DNA from: JAYSRU01 sp043720875
Lineage (GTDB): Bacteria > Bacteroidota > Bacteroidia > Flavobacteriales_D > Crocinitomicaceae
Length of the DNA stretch: 16,701 nucleotides
Reading direction: 5' to 3'
Assembly (NCBI GenBank): GCA_043720875.1
Contig: JAYSRU010000073.1
Span: forward strand, 1 to 16,701
Positions 1 to 6,188 of this stretch are shown piece after piece (within the stretch, counting starts at the first letter, position 1; every line of letters begins with the position of its first letter). A model generated the notes under the pieces. It was not told the DNA's origin. It ran no database searches and saw nothing but the letters and a program-made list of their open reading frames with translations. A program made the translations under genes and the position numbers.

Positions 1-428
1 CATTATTAGCTGCTGAAATTTTGGTTAAAAAAGGATTCATCATCCTCCCGTACATCCATGCTGATCCAGTTTTATGTAAGCGTTTGGAAGAAGTAGGAGT
101 TGCCGCCGTTATGCCGTTAGGCGCACCTATTGGAAGTAACCAAGGTTTGCGTACTAAAGAATTTTTACGCATCATCATAGAGCAAGCCAAAGTTCCTGTA
201 ATCGTAGATGCTGGAATTGGAAGTCCAAGTCATGCTGCCGAAGCCTTAGAAATGGGTGCGGATGCGGTTTTAGTTAATACGGCAATTGCAGTTGCCGGGG
301 ATCCAATTGCAATGGGAAAGGCATTTAAATTAGCCGTAGAAGCCGGACGTTTGGCTTTTGAAAGCAGATTAGGTGTGCAATCTCATCGTGCCGTTGCAAG
401 TAGTCCACTCACTTCATTTCTAGATTAA
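1..428 (+). CDS. thiG: Thiazole synthase ThiG, C-terminal part (5' end outside window)
   Basis: ThiG is the cytoplasmic TIM-barrel enzyme that joins 1-deoxy-D-xylulose 5-phosphate, the ThiS thiocarboxylate and dehydroglycine to form the thiazole phosphate of thiamin. The reading frame is open from base 3 and 141 residues are visible. Conserved ThiG blocks are plain: GFIILPYIHADPVL, then AAVMPLGAPIGSNQGL, then VPVIVDAGIGSPSHAAEALE and GADAVLVNTAIA, which form the phosphate-binding half of the barrel. The end, SHRAVASSPLTSFLD, is the usual ThiG C-terminus. The lysine that forms the Schiff base lies in the missing N-terminal half. The stop shares one base with the thiH start (TAATG), so the two are translationally coupled. 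Any TPP riboswitch and the remaining thi genes would be upstream of the window. Confidence 0.96.
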   Translation, partial: LLAAEILVKKGFIILPYIHADPVLCKRLEEVGVAAVMPLGAPIGSNQGLRTKEFLRIIIEQAKVPVIVDAGIGSPSHAAEALEMGADAVLVNTAIAVAGDPIAMGKAFKLAVEAGRLAFESRLGVQSHRAVASSPLTSFLD

Positions 429-1573
429 TGGAACTTCAAGAAAACGGATTCAACTCAATTTTTGAGCACTACAATTGGGACGAAACCAAAGCAAGTATTC
501 AAGCCAAAACGAGCGACGATGTTCGTAAAGCTTTACTGCAAGAAAAGTGTTCATTGGAAGACTTTAAGGCTTTAATATCGCCTGCAGCAGGGCCTTTCCT
601 AGAAGAGATGGCATTGAAAAGTAAAACCTTGACACAACAGCGCTTCGGAAAAACCATAAATCTTTACATTCCGATCTACTTGAGTAACGAATGTCAAAAT
701 ATTTGCACGTATTGTGGCTTTTCACTCGATATTAAAATTCCTAGAAAAACATTAACCGATCAAGAGATCATCAAAGAAGCTGAAATTGTAAAAGGTTTAG
801 GTTATGATCACATTTTGATTGTTACCGGTGAAGCCAATAAAACGGTTGGAATAGATTATTTCAGAAATGCCATTCAGCTCTTAAAACCTTACTTTTCTCA
901 GATAAGTATTGAAGTGCAACCCATGGATTATGACGAATACAAAGTATTGCACGATGAAGGAGTTTATGCCGTTTTGGTCTACCAAGAAACCTATCATGAA
1001 GATGATTACAAAATTCACCATCCAAAAGGCAAAAAATCTAATTTCCAATACCGTTTAGACACTCCGGATCGCTTAGGAAAAGCAGGTATTCATAAAATTG
1101 GTTTAGGCGTATTGTTTGGCTTAGAAGATTGGCGTACCGATACATTTTTCTGTGCCCTTCATTTAGATTACCTCGAACGTACGTATTGGAAAACCAAATA
1201 CGCGATAAGCTTTCCACGTTTACGTCCGTGTGCTGGCGGAATTCCACTAAAATCTGAAATGTCGGACAGAGATCTATTGCAACTTATTTGCGCCTACCGC
1301 ATTTTTAATCATGAAGTTGAATTATCTATGTCAACGCGTGAATCTCAAAATTTTAGAGACAACGTAATTCAACTTGGAATTACTTCGATAAGCGCAGACA
1401 GTAAAACAGAACCAGGAGGTTACGCCAATCCGAATGCAAGTTTAGAACAATTTGAAATAGATGATACCCGCAGTACAACTGCGTTTCTTGATGTAATTCG
1501 AAACAAAGGCTATGAACCAGTTTTCAAAGATTGGGACTACGCATTAGTGCAAGGAAAAGATGCATCTCTATAA
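428..1573 (+). CDS. thiH: 2-iminoacetate synthase ThiH (radical SAM tyrosine lyase)
   Basis: ThiH cleaves tyrosine with a 5'-deoxyadenosyl radical to give dehydroglycine (2-iminoacetate) and p-cresol; the dehydroglycine is passed to ThiG. The 381-residue length is normal for the family. The radical-SAM cluster motif C-x3-C-x2-C is at Cys89, Cys93 and Cys96 (NECQNICTYCGFS), inside the typical block LYIPIYLSNEC. Further family blocks are ILIVTGEANKTVGIDYF near 130, SIEVQPMDYDEY near 160, the YQETYH stretch, and ISFPRLRPCAGG near 260. The C-terminal BATS-like region follows. The ATG overlaps the thiG stop by one base, which fixes the start. The last 14 bases overlap the next gene. Using ThiH rather than the oxygen-dependent glycine oxidase ThiO implies that this step relies on an oxygen-sensitive [4Fe-4S] enzyme. 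Confidence 0.97.
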   Translation: MELQENGFNSIFEHYNWDETKASIQAKTSDDVRKALLQEKCSLEDFKALISPAAGPFLEEMALKSKTLTQQRFGKTINLYIPIYLSNECQNICTYCGFSLDIKIPRKTLTDQEIIKEAEIVKGLGYDHILIVTGEANKTVGIDYFRNAIQLLKPYFSQISIEVQPMDYDEYKVLHDEGVYAVLVYQETYHEDDYKIHHPKGKKSNFQYRLDTPDRLGKAGIHKIGLGVLFGLEDWRTDTFFCALHLDYLERTYWKTKYAISFPRLRPCAGGIPLKSEMSDRDLLQLICAYRIFNHEVELSMSTRESQNFRDNVIQLGITSISADSKTEPGGYANPNASLEQFEIDDTRSTTAFLDVIRNKGYEPVFKDWDYALVQGKDASL

Positions 1574-2150
1574 AACCATAGCTTCAATTTCTGAAGGATT
1601 TTACCAAGAAAAAGGGTCGAAATTCTTTGCGTTTGCCATTCCATGCGCGCAAAAAGAAGAAGTAAAGATTTGGTACGATCGTTTTAAGAAAGAACATCCA
1701 AAAGCTTGTCACGTTTGTTTTGCTTACCGTTTTGGTGCCGACAAAAAAGAATACCGTGCGAATGATGATGGTGAACCCAACAACAGTGCGGGAATTCCAA
1801 TTTATGGCCAAATTCAATCCTTCGACCTCACCAATCTGCTCATTTGTGTAGTGCGCTATTATGGGGGAACCAACCTTGGCGTTGGAGGATTAGTAAGTGC
1901 GTACAAAACTGCAGCACAAAATGCCTTAACTCACGCAGAAATAATTGAAAAGGAAGATAGTAAAACAATTAAAATTCAGTGTAGCTATCAGCAAATGCCA
2001 ACTTTAATGACCCTTTTAAAAACCAACAAAATCATTATTGCGAACAAAGAATTGGCTGAAGATTGTTCATTTACCATTGAAATACCAAACTCACAGGAGC
2101 TGCTTATCTTGGAACAGCTTGCAGAATTAGAAGTTGTAGTTTTAGATTAA
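1560..2150 (+). CDS. yigZ: IMPACT/YigZ family protein (UPF0029)
   Basis: A 196-residue member of the YigZ/IMPACT family, conserved from bacteria to man. The eukaryotic relative IMPACT blocks activation of the Gcn2 kinase; the biochemical role of the bacterial protein is not settled. The N-terminal domain (about 1-125) shows the signature blocks ANDDGEPNNSAGIPI at about 67-81 and RYYGGTNLGVGGLVSAYKTA at about 99-118. The C-terminal part (about 135-196) matches the ferredoxin-like DUF1949-type domain. No signal peptide or membrane segment is seen, so it should be cytosolic. The start codon lies inside the end of thiH (14-base overlap), which suggests translational coupling although no link to thiamin is known. 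Its last nine bases overlap the stop of the convergent helicase-like gene. The family call is secure and the function is open. Confidence 0.93.
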   Translation: MHLYKTIASISEGFYQEKGSKFFAFAIPCAQKEEVKIWYDRFKKEHPKACHVCFAYRFGADKKEYRANDDGEPNNSAGIPIYGQIQSFDLTNLLICVVRYYGGTNLGVGGLVSAYKTAAQNALTHAEIIEKEDSKTIKIQCSYQQMPTLMTLLKTNKIIIANKELAEDCSFTIEIPNSQELLILEQLAELEVVVLD

Positions 2151-2756
2151 ATTAACCTCTAAAGAATTAACCAACAATTCTTCTGACAACAGTTGGATGT
2201 GCGGAGTCATTTTGGTAGTGAAAATTAAACGCTGGCACTTCGGTAAAACGTCAACTAAGCGAATGATGTGACGCGTTAGCATAATGTTTTTGGTAGTTTC
2301 GTCCGCATCATCAATTACTAATAATTTCAGTTTACCCAAAAATATTCCGTTTTGTAAGTATAAATCAAATATACGTTTCGGATTACCAACAATAATATCA
2401 ACCCCGTCATAGATGTCATTTCTTTGCTGAATCATCATTCCTTGATCATCTGCTGGCTCAACCGTAATTTCGGTACGACGCACCATATTTTTCAATTGTT
2501 CTGTTAATGCACGCGATTTTGCAACGGTGCTACAAAAAATCAATACGCGAGGAGAGCCTTCATAAGATTCCGGCGATTTTAAAATACTTGCCAACGCAAT
2601 TGCTGTAGATTTACCAGTTTTTGGTCCAGCCAAAAGCGTCATATCACCACCTTGCTTTACACGCGCTAAAGTTTTCTCCTCAACTTCTGTCAATTCAGTT
2701 AAGTTTAAGACCTCTAACCCGCCTACAAGTATTTCATTAATTTTTTCCAAGAACAT
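2142..2756 (-). CDS. Half-length, degenerate DEAD-box helicase-like ATPase
   Basis: With the start chosen here the protein has 204 residues, about one RecA-like domain; ordinary DEAD-box RNA helicases have two and at least 350 residues. Recognisable but altered motifs are: Walker A AGPKTGKST at about 43-51 (usual A-T-G-S-G-K-T); VGNPKRIFDL at about 123-132 in place of TPGR (Ib); IDDADE at about 148-153 (DDAD in place of DEAD); and FTTKM at about 179-183 in place of SAT. No second domain (motifs IV-VI) follows before the stop, and no frameshifted remnant is seen there, because yigZ lies immediately beyond on the other strand. The frame stays open upstream to an ATG at 2801, but that adds a hydrophobic 15-residue leader unlike the family, and an exact -7 box sits at 2761-2768. 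It may still bind ATP and RNA; unwinding without domain 2 is unlikely. Confidence 0.82.
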   Translation of the reverse strand: MFLEKINEILVGGLEVLNLTELTEVEEKTLARVKQGGDMTLLAGPKTGKSTAIALASILKSPESYEGSPRVLIFCSTVAKSRALTEQLKNMVRRTEITVEPADDQGMMIQQRNDIYDGVDIIVGNPKRIFDLYLQNGIFLGKLKLLVIDDADETTKNIMLTRHIIRLVDVLPKCQRLIFTTKMTPHIQLLSEELLVNSLEVNLI

Positions 2757-2760
2757 GCTG

Positions 2761-2768
2761 CAAAAGTA
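2761..2768 (-). promoter_or_regulatory. Candidate -7 promoter box before the helicase-like gene
   Basis: On the minus strand this reads TACTTTTG, an exact match to the Bacteroidota -7 consensus TAnnTTTG. It ends only four bases before the chosen ATG, so a transcript from it would have almost no leader. I see no TTG at the proper -33 spacing, so this may be a chance match in AT-rich DNA. Confidence 0.3.
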
Positions 2769-2822
2769 GACAAAAACTATAAGATAGGGTTTGTTCAGCA
2801 AAAGAATAAACGTGCTAAACTC

Positions 2823-3560
2823 TTATTTGCATTTTTTTAAATGCTTCGCCAAATCATCAGGTGTCGGTAAATCAGACATGATATAGTTTTCTTCTAACGA
2901 TTTATAACAGGTACATGCTTTTAGGTTTTCTCCCATTTTTGAATATAACGATGCCAACAAAATTATATCTTCGGTAGACATTACGAACATCGCTCCTGAC
3001 AGTTCTTGTTTCTTAAGATAGGAATTCAATTCTTTGGTAGCGTTAGATGCATGTAACGTTTTGAATTTTAAAATTAAACCTGGCGCTGGATCAGAATCGG
3101 GTAATGCTATTTCAATGTTTGCATCTTTTAGTGCTAAATCATATTTTTTTTGCAACAAATAAATTGTACCCCGATCCGCGTGATACCACGTTGCAGTTGG
3201 CTCAATTTCAATTGCTTTATTAATGTGAATCAAAGCGGTCTCCCACTGAGTGCTGTCATTAGTCAAATAACGGGCTAGACTCGCGTGTCCGCCAGAAAAA
3301 TTCGGGTCGATTGCTATTGATTGTTTATAATTATTGATTGTTTTAACATCCTCACCCATCATCTCAAAAATACCCGCTTTCATCCAATACAACCAAGGTT
3401 CCTTATTGTTTTTCTTAATTTCATTGTTAATCAAATTAAGTTTTTCTTCATAAGGAAGTGTACTAAGTTTTTCATCTAACGCCACAAATTTGCTAGGCAT
3501 GGATTGTGAAAATGAGTTTAAACGCATGATTACCATGGCTAATACGACAATAATTTTCAT
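2823..3560 (-). CDS. Exported TPR-repeat protein
   Basis: A 245-residue protein with an N-terminal signal peptide (hydrophobic run from about 3 to 12, likely cut near SFSQ-SM at 19-20), so it is probably periplasmic or outer-membrane associated. Three tetratricopeptide repeats can be followed: about 53-86 (EPWLYWMKAGIFEMMGE, ending AIDPN), about 87-121 (HASLARYL, ending EIEPT) and about 122-155 (YHADRGTIYLLQKKYDLAL). A weaker helical pair is at 195-225 (DIILLASLYSKMGENLKA). TPRs are protein-binding scaffolds; no enzymatic domain is present. A pair of cysteines (Cys216, Cys218) lies in the last repeat. It sits between the YkgJ-type gene and the helicase-like gene on the same strand, with gaps of 53 and 66 bases. 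The specific role is unknown. Confidence 0.8.
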   Translation of the reverse strand: MKIIVVLAMVIMRLNSFSQSMPSKFVALDEKLSTLPYEEKLNLINNEIKKNNKEPWLYWMKAGIFEMMGEDVKTINNYKQSIAIDPNFSGGHASLARYLTNDSTQWETALIHINKAIEIEPTATWYHADRGTIYLLQKKYDLALKDANIEIALPDSDPAPGLILKFKTLHASNATKELNSYLKKQELSGAMFVMSTEDIILLASLYSKMGENLKACTCYKSLEENYIMSDLPTPDDLAKHLKKCK

Positions 3561-3613
3561 TTCTATTTTTTTTGTAAATATAGAAAACTAAAAACTAGAA
3601 TTGCCTAACAAGA

Positions 3614-4480
3614 CTATTCTAGCGCTCCATGGCTTATTGCAGTTGCTATCCAATGTTCGGAAAGTGATTTTGGGTCTGCTCCTATTCCTTTGGCTAGATA
3701 TAGAGCAATTGCCATCATTAAACAAGCTGCTGCGTGTAAATCTTCACAAGATTCTAGTCCTCCAAATTGGGCTTGGGCTTTTGCTCGCAGCAATTCATTA
3801 TGGGCTAGAACAAATGAAGTTGAATCTTTCAAATGATTTGAAATATCTGGCAACAGTAATGCTTCCAGCCATTCCTCTCCAATTATTTCTGCTAAACTAT
3901 TGGGTGATTCCGTTCCATGTTTTCGCCAAACTTGCAATGTTTTTTGATCTCCAGATGCAGCCAATTCAGTATCCAACAAGAGCGTGAAAGCAATATCTGC
4001 AATGTTTTGCATCAACTCTAAATATTCATCTTGCGCATTTTCAAACTGTTCCGTTTCTTGCCCTTTTAGGTATTCTTCCAGGGACAAATTTGGCAACTCA
4101 ACCACTTCAGGACAACCATCTAAACAAGGGAAAGTTGTGCCTTGAAAAATGTAGTTGACTTCTTCACTTTGAATTTGTCTCCCAATTGGAAATAACCTAC
4201 AGGCCAACGGTCGACCCAAATGCACACTGCATCCAAAATTTTCTACATATTGGTTACAGGCAGATTTTCCACGATGGTCTTTCTCGCCTTCAAAACGCAA
4301 TCGAATTCCACCAAGATCACAATATAGCGCTCTAAATTCTCTTGGACTTATCTTTTTTTCTTTCGCTAAACACACCAATTCCCATGGATTCAAAAACACA
4401 AGATTACCGTGGCAACACGTTCCTTTGCGTGAACACGTGAGCGGCCATTGGTCTGTTAGCTTAAGTTTGGTAGTAAGCAT
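3614..4480 (-). CDS. YkgJ family cysteine-cluster protein (putative metal or Fe-S binding)
   Basis: A 288-residue cytosolic protein whose N-terminal 100 residues match the YkgJ / UPF0153 cysteine-cluster family. The cysteines are Cys16, Cys22-Cys23 (TCSRKGTCCHG), Cys75, Cys84 and Cys94, the last three in C-N-Q-Y...F-G-C-S-V-H...R-P-L-A-C-R-L-F-P, which is the family's zinc or Fe-S ligand set. Family members are mostly uncharacterised. Residues 110-288 are a largely alpha-helical extension with no motif I recognise, ending in a low-cysteine helical bundle. No signal peptide is present. The ATG at 4480 lies about 40 bases after an exact -7 box, which supports this start. The opposite strand is open for 128 codons under its 3' part, but that is a shadow with no credible protein. 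Confidence 0.85.
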   Translation of the reverse strand: MLTTKLKLTDQWPLTCSRKGTCCHGNLVFLNPWELVCLAKEKKISPREFRALYCDLGGIRLRFEGEKDHRGKSACNQYVENFGCSVHLGRPLACRLFPIGRQIQSEEVNYIFQGTTFPCLDGCPEVVELPNLSLEEYLKGQETEQFENAQDEYLELMQNIADIAFTLLLDTELAASGDQKTLQVWRKHGTESPNSLAEIIGEEWLEALLLPDISNHLKDSTSFVLAHNELLRAKAQAQFGGLESCEDLHAAACLMMAIALYLAKGIGADPKSLSEHWIATAISHGALE

Positions 4481-4526
4481 ATCCGAATTCGTATTTTGTG
4501 TGATTTATTGTTTCAGAAAAATTAGT

Positions 4527-4534
4527 CAAATTTA
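4527..4534 (-). promoter_or_regulatory. -7 promoter box for the YkgJ-type gene
   Basis: The minus strand reads TAAATTTG, an exact TAnnTTTG match. Transcription would start near 4520, giving a leader of about 40 bases before the ATG at 4480. No clear TTG is found at the -33 position. Confidence 0.45.
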
Positions 4535-4667
4535 AGGAAATTCAAACTAAACATGCATAATAAATTAATGTACTCAGTTTCCAAGAGCGCTTAGCCTCCA
4601 TTAATTAATTTTATTATAGGTTAAATAATGACTGGAATTGTTTTATCAAAAATAAAGACCTCTTGAG

Positions 4668-4675
4668 TATATTTG
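4668..4675 (+). promoter_or_regulatory. Plus-strand -7 promoter box facing the small ORF
   Basis: The plus strand reads TATATTTG, an exact TAnnTTTG match. The predicted transcription start, about 4681, falls inside the first GTTATAAC dyad. There is no annotated-size plus-strand gene nearby, so a promoter here would drive only a short transcript toward the hairpin at 4802-4843. A -33 TTG at correct spacing is missing. Confidence 0.35.
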
Positions 4676-4678
4676 AAT

Positions 4679-4695
4679 GTTATAACCACAAACAC
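4679..4695 (+). repeat. Direct repeat copy 1 with GTTATAAC dyad (operator-like)
   Basis: This copy reads GTTATAACCACAAACAC and matches the segment at 4720-4736 at 15 of 17 positions. Its first eight bases are a perfect palindrome. It overlaps the predicted start point of a plus-strand transcript, where a repressor would be expected to bind. Confidence 0.45.
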
Positions 4696-4718
4696 AGTTA
4701 AAAATACATTTACTTTAG

Positions 4719-4736
4719 GGTTATAACCATAAAAAC
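4719..4736 (+). repeat. Direct repeat copy 2 with GGTTATAACC dyad (operator-like)
   Basis: The ten bases GGTTATAACC (4719-4728) are a perfect palindrome, followed by ATAAAAAC. The shared segment starts 41 bases after copy 1, close to four helical turns, so both sites would lie on the same DNA face. No regulator gene is adjacent. Confidence 0.45.
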
Positions 4737-4745
4737 TATTTAAAT

Positions 4746-4817
4746 ATGTCTCAAAACAAGTATATACCCAAAACAAATTTCACAAAGTATTATGCAAAGC
4801 AAAACGGGATCCGCTAA
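4746..4817 (+). CDS. Possible small ORF, 23 residues
   Basis: An ATG at 4746 opens a 23-codon frame ending with TAA at 4815-4817. The predicted peptide is basic and polar: it begins MSQNKYIPKTNF, has a KYYAK segment and ends NGIR. It has no hydrophobic segment, so it is not a typical membrane or toxin peptide. The leader is A/T rich, normal for Bacteroidota. Upstream are an exact -7 box and two dyads. The stop codon lies inside the 5' arm of the hairpin at 4802-4843, after which the plus strand is T-rich. A frame this short is expected often by chance, so the case rests on the surrounding signals only. The alternative is a non-coding sRNA or no gene at all. Confidence 0.22.
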   Translation: MSQNKYIPKTNFTKYYAKQNGIR

Positions 4818-4843
4818 AAACCAAAAATTAGCGAACCCCGTTT
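4802..4843 (-). terminator. Intrinsic terminator of the vWA gene
   Basis: The arms are AAACGGG-ATC-CGCTAA (4802-4817) and TTAGCG-AAC-CCCGTTT (4828-4843) around a ten-base loop. Read on the minus strand, all 16 positions pair, with two G-U wobbles; on the plus strand the same two positions are A-C and C-A mismatches. This asymmetry says the RNA structure is kept on the minus strand, 67 bases after the vWA stop. The minus-strand U-run is short (TTTT, then GCTTTG). The plus-strand side has a longer T-rich tail, so some bidirectional use is possible. Confidence 0.75.
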
Positions 4844-4910
4844 ATTATTTTATTTTGAGGACATACAAAATTGACGTTTCAATCCTCGTTAAGCAATTGT
4901 TAGCTTACTA

Positions 4911-6068
4911 TTATTGAACATCGTATCCTAAACTTTTTGCTTTCAATAAAATGCTTTTAGCGACAGATGTTCCAAAATCATCTGCTTTTCCATTTGCGCT
5001 ATCCTTCTTAATTTCTTCATCAATAAATGCTTGACGTTGAATTCCAAGTGCGCCAATTTCCTTTTGATAGGCTTCCCTGCTAGCTTGTTTCGCCGCGACC
5101 AAAGCAGTTTTCTCCTCCTTTGTTTTCCCCTTAAATTCTACCGGTAATTCCTCTTCTTTCATTGTAGTAATATCCTTTCCTTCTAATTTTACGGCGTCCA
5201 ACAAATCCCAAGAAGCGTTCGAATAATTTGCACTAGATTTTGCCATTGATCTTTCTGTCTTACTTTCTTGAGAAACAGATCCAGCATTTGAATCTTCATT
5301 CGTTTGCATCATCTTTTTTTCGTTTCCTAATCTTCCGTATCCATAATAAGTTTTGTTCAATGAATCATTCAACACATTTATTTTCGCGTCATAAGGTGTA
5401 TCGTAATGCTTGATTGCATTATTGATGTCTATATTGAAATAGTCTCCATTTCCACATTTAGCGCCATCGTACCAAAATTGCGTTACGCCTTCTTGATAAG
5501 GTCCGCAAAAGATCGTATTGATGAAAATATTTTTTGCTTGAGCTAATTTACAAATTTGCTTGTAGTCAATTGACCCCTGATTAAACGGCTCATTCCCAGC
5601 AATAAAAATCATTTTTAAATCATTTGGAGAACTAGACCAATTCAATTCTTTTATCGATTTATCCATTACAGCTCCACAATATTCTGACCCACCATTGGTA
5701 GTTATGCTAAATAATTTCTGAGAAATTAAATCCAAATCAGTTGTTAATGGAACTAACAAACGCACATAATTGTCACTTGCCTCAATATCATCTCGTCCAT
5801 AATCGTATACAGCAATTTCAATAATTGGTGCTTGTCGTTGGTATCTTAAGGTTCCTAGCTTATTCACGATTCCCCAAATTTTCGCTTTAGCTTGATCTAT
5901 TAATCCATCCATACTTCCCGATGCATCAAATAAAATGGCCATTTGAATTTTGTTCGCGTTGGCAGGAATTACCATGGTAACACGATTCGGGTCAACTTGT
6001 GCAATCGACTCTATTCCTGTTAAAAGCGAAGCAAAGAGTACTACTGCTGTTATTTTAATTCTAGACAT
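4911..6068 (-). CDS. Secreted von Willebrand factor A domain protein
   Basis: A 385-residue protein with a signal peptide (hydrophobic about 6-18, likely cut after SIAQ at 24). The vWA domain spans about 40-225 and begins MAILFDASGSMDG, giving the metal-binding DxSxS set Asp48, Ser50 and Ser52. The third metal-site loop, normally T-D-G, reads FIAGNEPFNQG at 155-165, so the usual Asp is replaced by Gly158; I recall a similar AGNEP loop in other bacterial secreted vWA proteins. A Ser/Asn-rich linker (about 255-285) joins a charged helical C-terminal region (about 285-370, many K and E, heptad-like) that may be a coiled coil. No T9SS sorting domain or lipobox is seen, so periplasm is the likely site. 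It has its own terminator and is divergent from the M42 peptidase gene. Ligand unknown. Confidence 0.83.
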   Translation of the reverse strand: MSRIKITAVVLFASLLTGIESIAQVDPNRVTMVIPANANKIQMAILFDASGSMDGLIDQAKAKIWGIVNKLGTLRYQRQAPIIEIAVYDYGRDDIEASDNYVRLLVPLTTDLDLISQKLFSITTNGGSEYCGAVMDKSIKELNWSSSPNDLKMIFIAGNEPFNQGSIDYKQICKLAQAKNIFINTIFCGPYQEGVTQFWYDGAKCGNGDYFNIDINNAIKHYDTPYDAKINVLNDSLNKTYYGYGRLGNEKKMMQTNEDSNAGSVSQESKTERSMAKSSANYSNASWDLLDAVKLEGKDITTMKEEELPVEFKGKTKEEKTALVAAKQASREAYQKEIGALGIQRQAFIDEEIKKDSANGKADDFGTSVAKSILLKAKSLGYDVQ

Positions 6069-6115
6069 AATTCATAATTTTAGTGAGCAATATGATTGAT
6101 TACACCACTCTTTTC

Positions 6116-6137
6116 AATTGGTTCATTTTGAACAATT
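6116..6137. promoter_or_regulatory. Dyad in the divergent intergenic region (possible operator)
   Basis: AATT-G-GTTCA-TTT-TGAAC-AATT forms a nine-base inverted repeat with one unpaired G. It lies in the 120-base space between the divergent vWA and M42 genes, where a shared operator could act. It is AT-rich and lacks a T-run, so it is not a convincing terminator. Confidence 0.3.
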
Positions 6138-6188
6138 TTAATATCAAAAAACTGCTATTTGTTAAGATATCATCTGTATTTTTACAGC

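Larger units (their letters stand above)
4481..4910. other. 430-base intergenic region with regulatory structure
   Basis: This gap lies between the start of the YkgJ-type gene and the stop of the vWA gene, both on the minus strand. It holds a likely minus-strand promoter at its left end, an exact plus-strand -7 box, two similar 17-base segments each containing a GTTATAAC dyad, a 23-codon plus-strand ORF and a strong hairpin. These are listed separately. Bases 4540-4660 and 4844-4910 show nothing I can interpret. Confidence 0.7.

Noticed and set aside
3601..3987. A 128-codon open frame on the plus strand with hydrophobic Leu-rich content.
   Set aside because: It begins with TTG, lies antisense inside the YkgJ-type gene whose cysteine motifs are clear, and its Leu-rich translation is what the complement of that reading frame yields.
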